Shown: positions 1 to 6,628 of the stretch, piece by piece
How positions within the stretch are numbered: position 1 is the stretch's first letter
How the letters are laid out: every line of letters begins with the position of its first letter
Assembly (NCBI GenBank): GCA_015661965.1
Contig: DQVA01000110.1
Coordinates: 1 to 9,064, forward strand
Direction of reading: 5' to 3'
DNA length: 9,064 bases
From: Candidatus Bipolaricaulota bacterium
Lineage (GTDB): Bacteria; Bipolaricaulota; Bipolaricaulia; Bipolaricaulales; Bipolaricaulaceae
Notes under the pieces: model-generated
What the model was told of the DNA's origin: nothing
The model's input: the letters and a program-made list of their open reading frames with translations, nothing else
Databases searched by the model: none
Position numbers and translations under genes: made by a program

Positions 1-40
1 CAAATCTTGCGAGTAAATACTAGATGGAGGTGAGAAGTGC

Positions 41-1576
41 ATGAAGAAGCTAGCGATTTTAGGTTTTGCACTTGCAGTTGCAGTGGCGGGCCTTGCGGCG
101 AGCGATATCCTGATCCTTGGCACCACCGACCGGATTACGGAGCTGTCCTTCTCCAACTCTTACGACCACTTTACCTGGCACGTCCTTCGTCACACCAGCA
201 AGGCGCTCCTCGGGCTTGAGCCGGGCACGAACGCCCTGGTCCCGGCGGTGGCCGAGTCCTGGGAGATCTCCGAGGACGGCTTGGTGTACACCTTCCACAT
301 CCGGCCCGGCATCGTGTTCTGGGATGGCACCCCGTGCGACGCGGCTGCGGTCAAGGCGGCCCTGGAGCGGACCCTGCGGCTGGACGGCCCCGAGGGCGGT
401 GTGGGCTTGATCAAGCCGGTCATCAAATCGATCGATGTGGTCGATGACCTTACGGTTAAGATCACCCTCAACTACCCAGACGCCACGTTCCTCATCCGCA
501 TGACTGACAACGTGATCCCGTCCCTCATTTACACCGGTGCCCCTGAGGATGATTTCGCCAAGGGCAATTACGTGGGGCTTGGTCCCTACCGGGTCGTGGA
601 GTATATCCCCGATGAACGGGTGGTATTCGAGGCGGTGGACACCTACTTCGGCGAGCCGCCTAAGACCCGCAGGATCGTATGGGTGATGTACTCCGACGCT
701 GCTGCCCTGCGGGCGGCCATCGAGGCCGGGGACATCGACATCGCCTTCCGCACCCTGAACCCCATCGACATCATGGACCTTATGGACAACCCCGACCTCC
801 AGGTGCTCCCCGGGCCCAGTGCCTCGATCCGGTACCTGCTGTTCAACGTGACCCAACCCCCGGTGGACAACGTGTTCGTCCGCCAGGCCATCACGTATGC
901 GGTGGACCGTGACGCCATCTGCGAGCAGGTGTTCTCCGGGCTCAATACCCCCATCTACACCATGGTTCCTACTGGCCTTCCGCCGGCCGACGCCTCCATC
1001 GACGTGTTCCCCAAGCGGGACCTGGAGAAGGCGCGGGAGCTCCTCGCGCTGGCAGGTTACTCCGAGGAGAACCCACTTAAGGTGAACCTATGGTACTCCC
1101 CGAAGCACTACGGGACCACCGAGGCGGACGTGGCCGCTGTCCTCAAGCAAGCCATCGAGGAAACCGGGATGGTCCAGATCACCATCCAGTCCCTGGAGTG
1201 GGGCGCCTACATCGAGCGCATGTCCCAGGGCGGGTTTGACATGTTCCTCCTCGGTTGGTATCCGGACTACCTGGAGGCGTCCAACTTCCTGCTTCCGTGG
1301 ACCACCGAGTCCCCGGAGGGGTTGGGCACCTTCTTCAACCACCATCCCAACTTCGATGCCTACAAGAACATCGCAGAGGTAGCCCTGTCGATGGTGGATG
1401 AGGAAATGAGGGCCAAGCTGTACCAGGCCATCCAGATCCTGTCCGCCTATGACGTGCCGTGGATCCCGCTGTGGGCGAACCTGCAGCAGGCGTACGTGGT
1501 GGCCCAGAAGGGGGTCGGAGGGCTCGTACTCGACCTGTCTATGGAGCTCCACCTGGATCTCCTGTACAAGGAATAG
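41..1576 (+). CDS. ABC transporter solute-binding protein, family 5 (oligopeptide/dipeptide type)
   Basis: This is a 511-residue extracytoplasmic binding protein of the SBP_bac_5 (DppA/OppA-like) family, which captures peptides or other small solutes and delivers them to an ABC permease. The N terminus is a Sec signal peptide: MKK, then a hydrophobic stretch at about residues 4-19, with a likely signal peptidase I site near A20-S21. There is no lipobox cysteine, so the mature protein should be free in the periplasm rather than a lipoprotein. Family signatures are YTFHIRPGIVFWDGTP in the N-terminal lobe, FVRQAITYAVDRDAI in the middle and GFDMFLLGWYPDYLEASNF near the C terminus. The length is normal for the family. 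The start is supported by a strong ribosome binding site (GGAGGTGAG, 26-34). No permease or ATPase gene follows; a terminator lies right downstream, so any partners must be upstream of the window or elsewhere. The substrate cannot be assigned from sequence alone. Confidence 0.93.
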   Translation: MKKLAILGFALAVAVAGLAASDILILGTTDRITELSFSNSYDHFTWHVLRHTSKALLGLEPGTNALVPAVAESWEISEDGLVYTFHIRPGIVFWDGTPCDAAAVKAALERTLRLDGPEGGVGLIKPVIKSIDVVDDLTVKITLNYPDATFLIRMTDNVIPSLIYTGAPEDDFAKGNYVGLGPYRVVEYIPDERVVFEAVDTYFGEPPKTRRIVWVMYSDAAALRAAIEAGDIDIAFRTLNPIDIMDLMDNPDLQVLPGPSASIRYLLFNVTQPPVDNVFVRQAITYAVDRDAICEQVFSGLNTPIYTMVPTGLPPADASIDVFPKRDLEKARELLALAGYSEENPLKVNLWYSPKHYGTTEADVAAVLKQAIEETGMVQITIQSLEWGAYIERMSQGGFDMFLLGWYPDYLEASNFLLPWTTESPEGLGTFFNHHPNFDAYKNIAEVALSMVDEEMRAKLYQAIQILSAYDVPWIPLWANLQQAYVVAQKGVGGLVLDLSMELHLDLLYKE

Positions 1577-1598
1577 GCTCGCGTAAGGGAAGGGGGCT

Positions 1599-1627
1599 AA
1601 GGGGCCGGCCGCGCGCCGGCCCCTTTT
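1599..1627 (+). terminator. Rho-independent terminator after the solute-binding protein gene
   Basis: A perfect GC-rich stem pairs GGGGCCGGC (1601-1609) with GCCGGCCCC (1615-1623) around a 5-base loop (1610-1614). It can be extended by two A-T pairs (1599-1600 with 1624-1625) and ends in a short T tract at 1624-1627. It begins 22 bases after the stop codon of the binding-protein gene. It should separate that transcript from the enolase operon, although the T tract is short and some read-through is possible. Confidence 0.88.
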
Positions 1628-1644
1628 CCTTCGGACAGCCTTCC

Positions 1645-1674
1645 TTGGACCCCCCACCTCACCAAGGGTACACT
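1645..1674 (+). promoter_or_regulatory. Possible sigma-70-type promoter of the enolase operon
   Basis: A TTGGAC box (1645-1650) and a TACACT box (1669-1674) are separated by 18 bases. They match the -35 consensus at 3 of 6 positions and the -10 consensus at 4 of 6. The placement between the upstream terminator and the enolase start is where a promoter is needed. If it is used, transcription would begin near 1681 and the leader would be only about 11 bases long, starting almost at the Shine-Dalgarno. The match is weak and chance similarity cannot be excluded. Confidence 0.4.
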
Positions 1675-1686
1675 CAGCGTGAGGTG
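1655..1686 (+). promoter_or_regulatory. Perfect 8-bp inverted repeat covering the enolase ribosome binding site
   Basis: CACCTCAC (1655-1662) is the exact reverse complement of GTGAGGTG (1679-1686), with 16 bases between the arms. The right arm includes the GAGGTG Shine-Dalgarno that serves the ATG at 1692. In RNA the arms could form a hairpin hiding the ribosome binding site; in DNA the two arms flank the candidate -10 box and could be operator half-sites. The sequence symmetry is certain; the function is inferred. Confidence 0.5.
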
Positions 1687-1691
1687 ACCAG

Positions 1692-2954
1692 ATGAATACC
1701 ATTCAAGACATTTGGGCAAGGGAGATCTTGGATTCCCGGGGCAACCCCACCGTGGAGGTGGAAGTGACCCTGGAGGATGGCACCATGGCCCGGGCGGCGG
1801 TCCCCTCCGGGGCTTCCACCGGCAAACACGAGGCCCTGGAGCTGCGGGATGGGGACGAGCGCTACCTGGGCAAAGGGGTTCTGCGGGCGGTGAGGAACGT
1901 AAACGAGATCATCGCCCCGGAGATCGTGGGCATGGACCCCTTCTGGCAGGAGGAGATCGATGAGGTCTTGATCGAACTCGACGGCACGGCCAACAAATCC
2001 CGCTTGGGGGCCAACGCCATCCTAGGGGTATCCCTAGCGGTGGCCAAGGCCGCCGCCGAGTTCCTGGGGATCCCGTTCTTCAAGTACATCGCTGGCGCCC
2101 GGGTGGGCCAGATGCCCATCCCCCTCATGAACGTGCTCAACGGCGGGGCCCATGCCGATAACGACCTCGCTATCCAGGAGTTCATGCTGGTGCCCTTGGG
2201 GGCGGAGTCCTTCTCCGAGGCCCTCCGCTACGGGGCGGAGACATTCCACACCCTGAAGCGGCTCCTCAAGGAGGCCGGACATTCTGTATCGGTGGGGGAC
2301 GAGGGCGGATTCGCTCCCCGGCTCCCCTCCGATGAGGAGGCGATAAAGTTCCTGCTCTCGGCCATCGAGGAGGCGGGCTATAAGCCCGGCGAGGATATCG
2401 CCCTAGCCCTGGACTGCGCCGCCTCCGGCTTCTTCGACGAGGTGCAAGGGAACTATCGCCTGGGGGGCGCGAGGACCGCCGCCGAACTTGTTGAGATCTA
2501 CTCGGAATGGGTGAAAAACTACCCGATCGTTTCCATCGAGGACGGCCTGGCCGAGGAGGACTGGGAGGGCTGGGAGCTCCTCACCCAAAAGCTCGGCGAC
2601 AAGGTACAACTGGTGGGCGACGACATCTTCGTCACCAACCCCCACCGGCTCCAGGCGGGGATCCGTCGTGGGGTGGCGAACTCCATCCTCATCAAGTTGA
2701 ACCAGATTGGCACCGTCACCGAAACCCTGGAAACCATGGACCAGGCGTTCCGGGCCGGCTACACCTGCGTGGTCTCCCACCGCTCCGGGGAGACGGAGGA
2801 CGTGTCCATCGCACATCTGGCGGTGGGGACCGCCTGTGGGCAGATCAAAACCGGCTCCCTTTCCCGTTCCGAGCGGGTAGCCAAGTACAACGAGCTTTTG
2901 AGGATCGAGGAGGTGTATGAACCGCCGATGGCGACCTGGCCGCGCCGCCCCTAG
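1692..2954 (+). CDS. eno: Enolase (phosphopyruvate hydratase)
   Basis: Enolase interconverts 2-phosphoglycerate and phosphoenolpyruvate in cytoplasmic glycolysis and gluconeogenesis. The 420-residue length is normal. The N terminus (MNTIQDIWAREILDSRGNPT) is typical, as are the mobile-loop motif SGASTGKHEA and the segment GANAILGVSLA. By motif alignment, catalytic and magnesium-binding residues are present: E204 in GDEGGFAP, D241 in LALDCA, E283 in SIEDGL, D310 in VGDD, K335 in LIKLNQIGT, and K386 in GQIKTGSLSRSER, following the SHRSGETED motif. The ATG at 1692 follows GAGGTGA (1681-1687) and fits the family start. After the usual C-terminal RIEE the protein has an unconserved-looking tail ending ATWPRRP, which is encoded in the stretch that overlaps the start of the next gene. 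This is the first gene of the probable eno-ftsB-dnaE-yvcK operon; eno next to an ftsB-like gene is a recurrent bacterial arrangement. Confidence 0.98.
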   Translation: MNTIQDIWAREILDSRGNPTVEVEVTLEDGTMARAAVPSGASTGKHEALELRDGDERYLGKGVLRAVRNVNEIIAPEIVGMDPFWQEEIDEVLIELDGTANKSRLGANAILGVSLAVAKAAAEFLGIPFFKYIAGARVGQMPIPLMNVLNGGAHADNDLAIQEFMLVPLGAESFSEALRYGAETFHTLKRLLKEAGHSVSVGDEGGFAPRLPSDEEAIKFLLSAIEEAGYKPGEDIALALDCAASGFFDEVQGNYRLGGARTAAELVEIYSEWVKNYPIVSIEDGLAEEDWEGWELLTQKLGDKVQLVGDDIFVTNPHRLQAGIRRGVANSILIKLNQIGTVTETLETMDQAFRAGYTCVVSHRSGETEDVSIAHLAVGTACGQIKTGSLSRSERVAKYNELLRIEEVYEPPMATWPRRP

Positions 2955-3231
2955 GGGGGACAGGGGACGGCGGCTTCTCATCCTGGGGGTGGTAGCCCTG
3001 TTGGTGGGGGGATTGGGCTGGCTTTACGGGGGGAGGTTTGTGACCATGCACCGCCTGGCCCACGAGGTGGCGGCGCTGCAGGCGGAGAACCAGACCCTCC
3101 TCCGGGAGATCCAGTCCCTGCGACACCAGCTCGCCCGCGCCGACGACCCGGCAGTGGTGGAAGCGCGGGCCCGGGAGGAGCTGGGCTGGGGCTACCCCGA
3201 TGAATTGCTTTTGGTGATCGATCGGAGGTAG
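2917..3231 (+). CDS. FtsB/DivIC-family cell division protein (septum formation initiator)
   Basis: This is a 104-residue bitopic membrane protein. Members of this family (FtsB in Gram-negatives, DivIC in Gram-positives) join FtsL and FtsQ/DivIB to activate septal peptidoglycan synthesis. The layout matches: a short Arg-rich cytoplasmic N terminus (residues 1-19), one transmembrane helix (about 20-37), a coiled coil with heptad-like leucines (about 44-75), then the family-typical DDPAVVEARAREELGWGYP followed by DELLLVI. The positive N-terminal side predicts an N-in, C-out orientation. The ATG at 2917 follows GAGGAGGTGT (2906-2915), and no better start lies downstream before the membrane helix. 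It overlaps the enolase gene by 38 bases in another frame and ends one base before the dnaE start. The family assignment is firm; the choice between FtsB and DivIC naming is open, so no symbol is given. Confidence 0.88.
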   Translation: MNRRWRPGRAAPRGDRGRRLLILGVVALLVGGLGWLYGGRFVTMHRLAHEVAALQAENQTLLREIQSLRHQLARADDPAVVEARAREELGWGYPDELLLVIDRR

Positions 3232-3232
3232 C

Positions 3233-6200
3233 ATGGCCTTCGTGCACCTGCACGTGCACTCCGAGTATTCCCTGCTTGACGCGACGTGCCGCATCCCCGA
3301 GCTGGTGGCGCGGGCAGTGGAACTGGGGATGCCCGCCCTGGCCCTCACCGACCACGGGGTCCTCTCCGGGGCGATAAAGTTCTATCGGGCCGCCAAGGAG
3401 GCGGGGATCAAACCCATCCTGGGCTGCGAACTCTACATGTCCCCCCGCTCCCGGCGGGCCCGGGAGAGCCAAAAAGGGGAGCCCAACTACTACCACTTGG
3501 TAGCGCTAGCCCAGGAGGAGCGCGGCTGGCGGAACCTCCTGACACTGGTAAACCGGGCCCACACCGAGGGCTTTTACTACAAGCCCCGGGTGGACCTGGA
3601 GCTCCTGGAGAAGCATTCGCAGGGGATAATAGTTCTGTCGGCCTGCGAATCGGGAGAGGTGCAGAAGCTCTTGTTGCGGGGAAAGCGGGAGGAGGCCAAG
3701 CGGGCCGCAGGGAGGCTGGCAGAAATCTTTCCAGGGCGCTTCTACCTGGAGCTCCAAGACCACGGTCTCACCCGCAACCGGAGGACCGTTCAAGCCCAGC
3801 TCGAGATCGCGCGGGAACTTTCCTTGCCTTATCTGGTGACCTCAGATGTCCATTACCTGGCCCCCGAAGACCGGGAAGCCCATCAGGTGCTGATCAACAT
3901 CCAAGGGGGGAAACGCCTAGGGGGGGCAGATGCCCGCGCCTTCGATGGTGACAGCTACCATTTCCTCACCGAGCAGGAGATGCGCCAGCGGTTCCGGGAG
4001 CTCCCCGAGGCGGTGGACCGCACCCTGGAGGTGGCTGAGCGGATCGAGCTTGAGCTTTCCTTCGACGAATACCTCCTCCCGGGCTTCCCGGTGCCGGATG
4101 GCTTTTCCTCCCCACAGGCGTTCCTGGAGCACCTGGCCTGGGAGGGGGCCAAGGCCCGCTACGGAGAACCCCTGCCCGAGGAAGTGCGAAAGCGGCTCAC
4201 CTATGAGCTCTCGGTGATCGGGAGAATGGGGTTCGCCTCGTACTTTCTCATCGTGCAGGACTTCGTGCGTTACGCCCAGGAGCGAGGGATCCCGGTAGGC
4301 CCGGGCCGGGGCTCCGCCGCCGGGTCCCTGGTGGCCTACGTCCTGGGGATCACCCAGGTGGATCCCCTCAAGTGGGGGCTCCTGTTCGAGCGGTTCCTCA
4401 ATCCTGACCGGATCAGCCTTCCCGATATCGACATCGACTTCTGCATCCGGGGCCGCGACCAGGTCATCCAGTACGCCGCCCAGCGCTACGGCCAGGATCA
4501 CCTGGCCCAGATCGGCACCTTCGACCGCATGGCCTCTCGGTCGGTGGTGCGAGATGTGGCCCGGGTGCTCGGGCTCCCCTACGAGAAGGCCGACCGCATC
4601 GCCAAGCGGATCCCGTTCGGCATGCCCTTGCAGCAAGCCCTGGAGAAGATCCCGGACCTGGCGGCCCTGGAGCGGGAGGACGAGGAGGCCAAGAAGCTCT
4701 TCACCATTGCTAAGAAACTGGAGGGGCTCCTCCGGAACGCCTCCACCCACGCCGCCGGGGTGGTGATCTCCCCCCAGCCGCTGGAGTGCTACGTGCCGCT
4801 CCTGCGCCTGCCGGACGGACAGTTTGTCACCCAGTTCGACATGCACGACCTGGAAGCCCTGGGCCTTCTGAAAATGGATTTTTTGGGGCTCAGGAACCTG
4901 ACCTTGCTCGATGACGTGTGCCGGCTGGTGGCGGAGCGGGTGGGGGTGCGGGTGGACCTCGCCCAAATACCGCTCGACGACGAGGCCACCTTCCAGCTGA
5001 TCCGTGAGGGGAAGACCAGCGGGGTGTTCCAGCTGGAGTCGGCGGGGATGCGGGCCCTGATTCGGCGCCTGGAGCCCTCCGAGTTCCGGGAGCTCATCGC
5101 CATCCTGGCCCTGTACCGGCCAGGGCCGTTGGAATCCGGCATGGCCGAGGACTACATCGAGCGCAAGCATGGCCGGCAGCCCATCGTCTATCCCCACCCC
5201 GCCCTGGAGGATATCCTGGCGGAGACCTACGGCCTTCCCATCTACCAGGACCAGGTGATGCTGATGGCCCAGCGGCTGGCGGGCTTCACACTGGCCGAGG
5301 CGGATCTCCTGCGCAAGGCTATGGGCAAGAAGAAGCCCGAGGTGATGGCCGAAATGCGGTCCCGGTTCGTCTCCGGTTGCGTGAAGCAGGGGATCCCTGA
5401 GGGGGAGGCCCAGGCCATCTTCGAGGACATCGCGAAGTTCGCCCGCTATGGGTTCAACAAAGCCCACGCCACCGCCTACGCGTTCATCTCCTACTGGACC
5501 GCTTATTTCAAGGCCCACTATCCCACCGAGTTCATGGCCGCCCTGCTTTCCTCGGTGCGGGACAACTCCGACAAGGTGGCGGCCTACATCGGGGAGTGTC
5601 GGGAGATGGGAATCCAGGTGTTGCCGCCGGATATCAACGAATCGGACGTGGAGTTCACCCCGGTGGGGGAGGGGACGATCCGGTTTGGCTTGGCGGCCAT
5701 CAAGCACGTGGGCCGGGCAGCGGTGGAGGCCGTCCTGGAGGCCCGACAGGCAGGGCCTTTCACCGGTTTCTTCGACTTCTGCCAGCGGATAGCCCCGGAA
5801 TTGGTGAACCGGGAGACGGTGGAGTGCCTGATCAAGGCGGGGGCGTTCGATCGGTTTGGCACCTCCAGGAAGTCCTTGCTGTCGCTGGTTGACGAGGGGC
5901 TTAGGCTGGCCCAGCTTGCCCGGCGGGAGCGGCTCACCGGCCAGCAGTCGTTCTTCGGGGTGGAGGAGCTGGTGCCCAGGCTTTCGGTGGACCAGGGGGA
6001 GTTCCCGGCGCGGGAGCTGCTCCGCTTTGAGCGGGAGCTGTTGGGCCTTTATCTTTCGGGGCACCCCCTGGACGAGTTCCAGGAGCAGCTGGAGGCCGCA
6101 GGGGTGATCCCGTTGGCCAAAGTCCACGCTGCCCGGGGTACGTTTCGGGTGGCCGGGCGGGTCAAGGCGGCCAAAGTGATCCCCACCAACCACGGGCGAA

Positions 6201-6628
6201 TGGCCTTTATCACCCTGGAGGATAAGACTGGGGAGGTGGAGGTAGTCGTCCGGGACCGGCTGTATGGGGCCTCCCCGGGCTGGTTCAGCGAGGAGGCGCT
6301 GCTGGTTCTGGTGGTGCGGTGGAGCGAGCGCAACGGGGCCCGCCGCCTTCAGGCCGAGGAGGCCAAGCCCCTTGGGGAGGAGCCGGACGCCCTTCCCGAG
6401 GCGTTGGTGGTGGAGCTCCCGGCGGAGTTGGTGGAGCCGGAGCTGTTAGCGCGCTTGGCGGATTCCTTGGCCGACCATCCCGGGCCGGTGCCGGTACGGG
6501 TACGGGTGTGGGATAGGGAAAAAGCCGTGACCGTGGCGGCGGGGCACAGGTATTCGGTGAAGCCGGTCCCGGAACTGACGCGCACCCTCGAGACGTTGGG
6601 TCCGGGGATCCGGGCGGAGTGGCGATGA
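3233..6628 (+). CDS. dnaE: DNA polymerase III alpha subunit (DnaE)
   Basis: This is the catalytic subunit of the replicative polymerase, 1131 residues, close to the usual DnaE1 length and without an intein. Domains in order: PHP domain (about 1-210); palm, thumb and fingers (about 275-780) with GPGRGSAAGS from residue 356, catalytic aspartates D398 and D400 in PDIDIDF, D549 in KMDFLGL, and the fingers motifs YRPGPLESGM and LRKAMGKKK; a helix-hairpin-helix region (about 817-853); a likely beta-clamp-binding peptide QQSFF (904-908); an OB fold (about 971-1050); and a C-terminal tau-binding-type domain. The PHP metal ligands appear complete (H7, H9, D16, D40/H41, E66, H88, C138, D205, H207), unlike the degenerate E. 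coli domain, suggesting built-in 3'-5' exonuclease activity. The ribosome binding site GGAGG (3225-3229) runs into the previous gene's stop codon. The gene sits between the division gene and yvcK with almost no spacing. Confidence 0.98.
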   Translation: MAFVHLHVHSEYSLLDATCRIPELVARAVELGMPALALTDHGVLSGAIKFYRAAKEAGIKPILGCELYMSPRSRRARESQKGEPNYYHLVALAQEERGWRNLLTLVNRAHTEGFYYKPRVDLELLEKHSQGIIVLSACESGEVQKLLLRGKREEAKRAAGRLAEIFPGRFYLELQDHGLTRNRRTVQAQLEIARELSLPYLVTSDVHYLAPEDREAHQVLINIQGGKRLGGADARAFDGDSYHFLTEQEMRQRFRELPEAVDRTLEVAERIELELSFDEYLLPGFPVPDGFSSPQAFLEHLAWEGAKARYGEPLPEEVRKRLTYELSVIGRMGFASYFLIVQDFVRYAQERGIPVGPGRGSAAGSLVAYVLGITQVDPLKWGLLFERFLNPDRISLPDIDIDFCIRGRDQVIQYAAQRYGQDHLAQIGTFDRMASRSVVRDVARVLGLPYEKADRIAKRIPFGMPLQQALEKIPDLAALEREDEEAKKLFTIAKKLEGLLRNASTHAAGVVISPQPLECYVPLLRLPDGQFVTQFDMHDLEALGLLKMDFLGLRNLTLLDDVCRLVAERVGVRVDLAQIPLDDEATFQLIREGKTSGVFQLESAGMRALIRRLEPSEFRELIAILALYRPGPLESGMAEDYIERKHGRQPIVYPHPALEDILAETYGLPIYQDQVMLMAQRLAGFTLAEADLLRKAMGKKKPEVMAEMRSRFVSGCVKQGIPEGEAQAIFEDIAKFARYGFNKAHATAYAFISYWTAYFKAHYPTEFMAALLSSVRDNSDKVAAYIGECREMGIQVLPPDINESDVEFTPVGEGTIRFGLAAIKHVGRAAVEAVLEARQAGPFTGFFDFCQRIAPELVNRETVECLIKAGAFDRFGTSRKSLLSLVDEGLRLAQLARRERLTGQQSFFGVEELVPRLSVDQGEFPARELLRFERELLGLYLSGHPLDEFQEQLEAAGVIPLAKVHAARGTFRVAGRVKAAKVIPTNHGRMAFITLEDKTGEVEVVVRDRLYGASPGWFSEEALLVLVVRWSERNGARRLQAEEAKPLGEEPDALPEALVVELPAELVEPELLARLADSLADHPGPVPVRVRVWDREKAVTVAAGHRYSVKPVPELTRTLETLGPGIRAEWR

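Noticed and set aside
1..40. Promoter for the solute-binding protein gene (TTGCGA at 7-12 and nearby AT-rich bases)
   Set aside because: Only 40 bases are visible and no -35/-10 pair with acceptable spacing fits; only the ribosome binding site is convincing.
59..856. A 265-codon open frame antisense to the solute-binding protein gene
   Set aside because: No recognisable domain or good ribosome binding site; explained as a shadow of the real gene on the other strand.
3917..6193. A 758-codon open frame on the minus strand, antisense to dnaE
   Set aside because: It lies wholly opposite a clearly conserved polymerase gene, its translation is low-complexity (rich in G, H, P, L, Q) with no domain I recognise, and long antisense frames are expected in GC-rich codons.
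6619..6621. GTG as the yvcK start
   Set aside because: The ATG at 6625 has a better-placed GGAG and the classic ATGA overlap with dnaE; the GTG lies partly within that GGAG. It stays possible but is not preferred.
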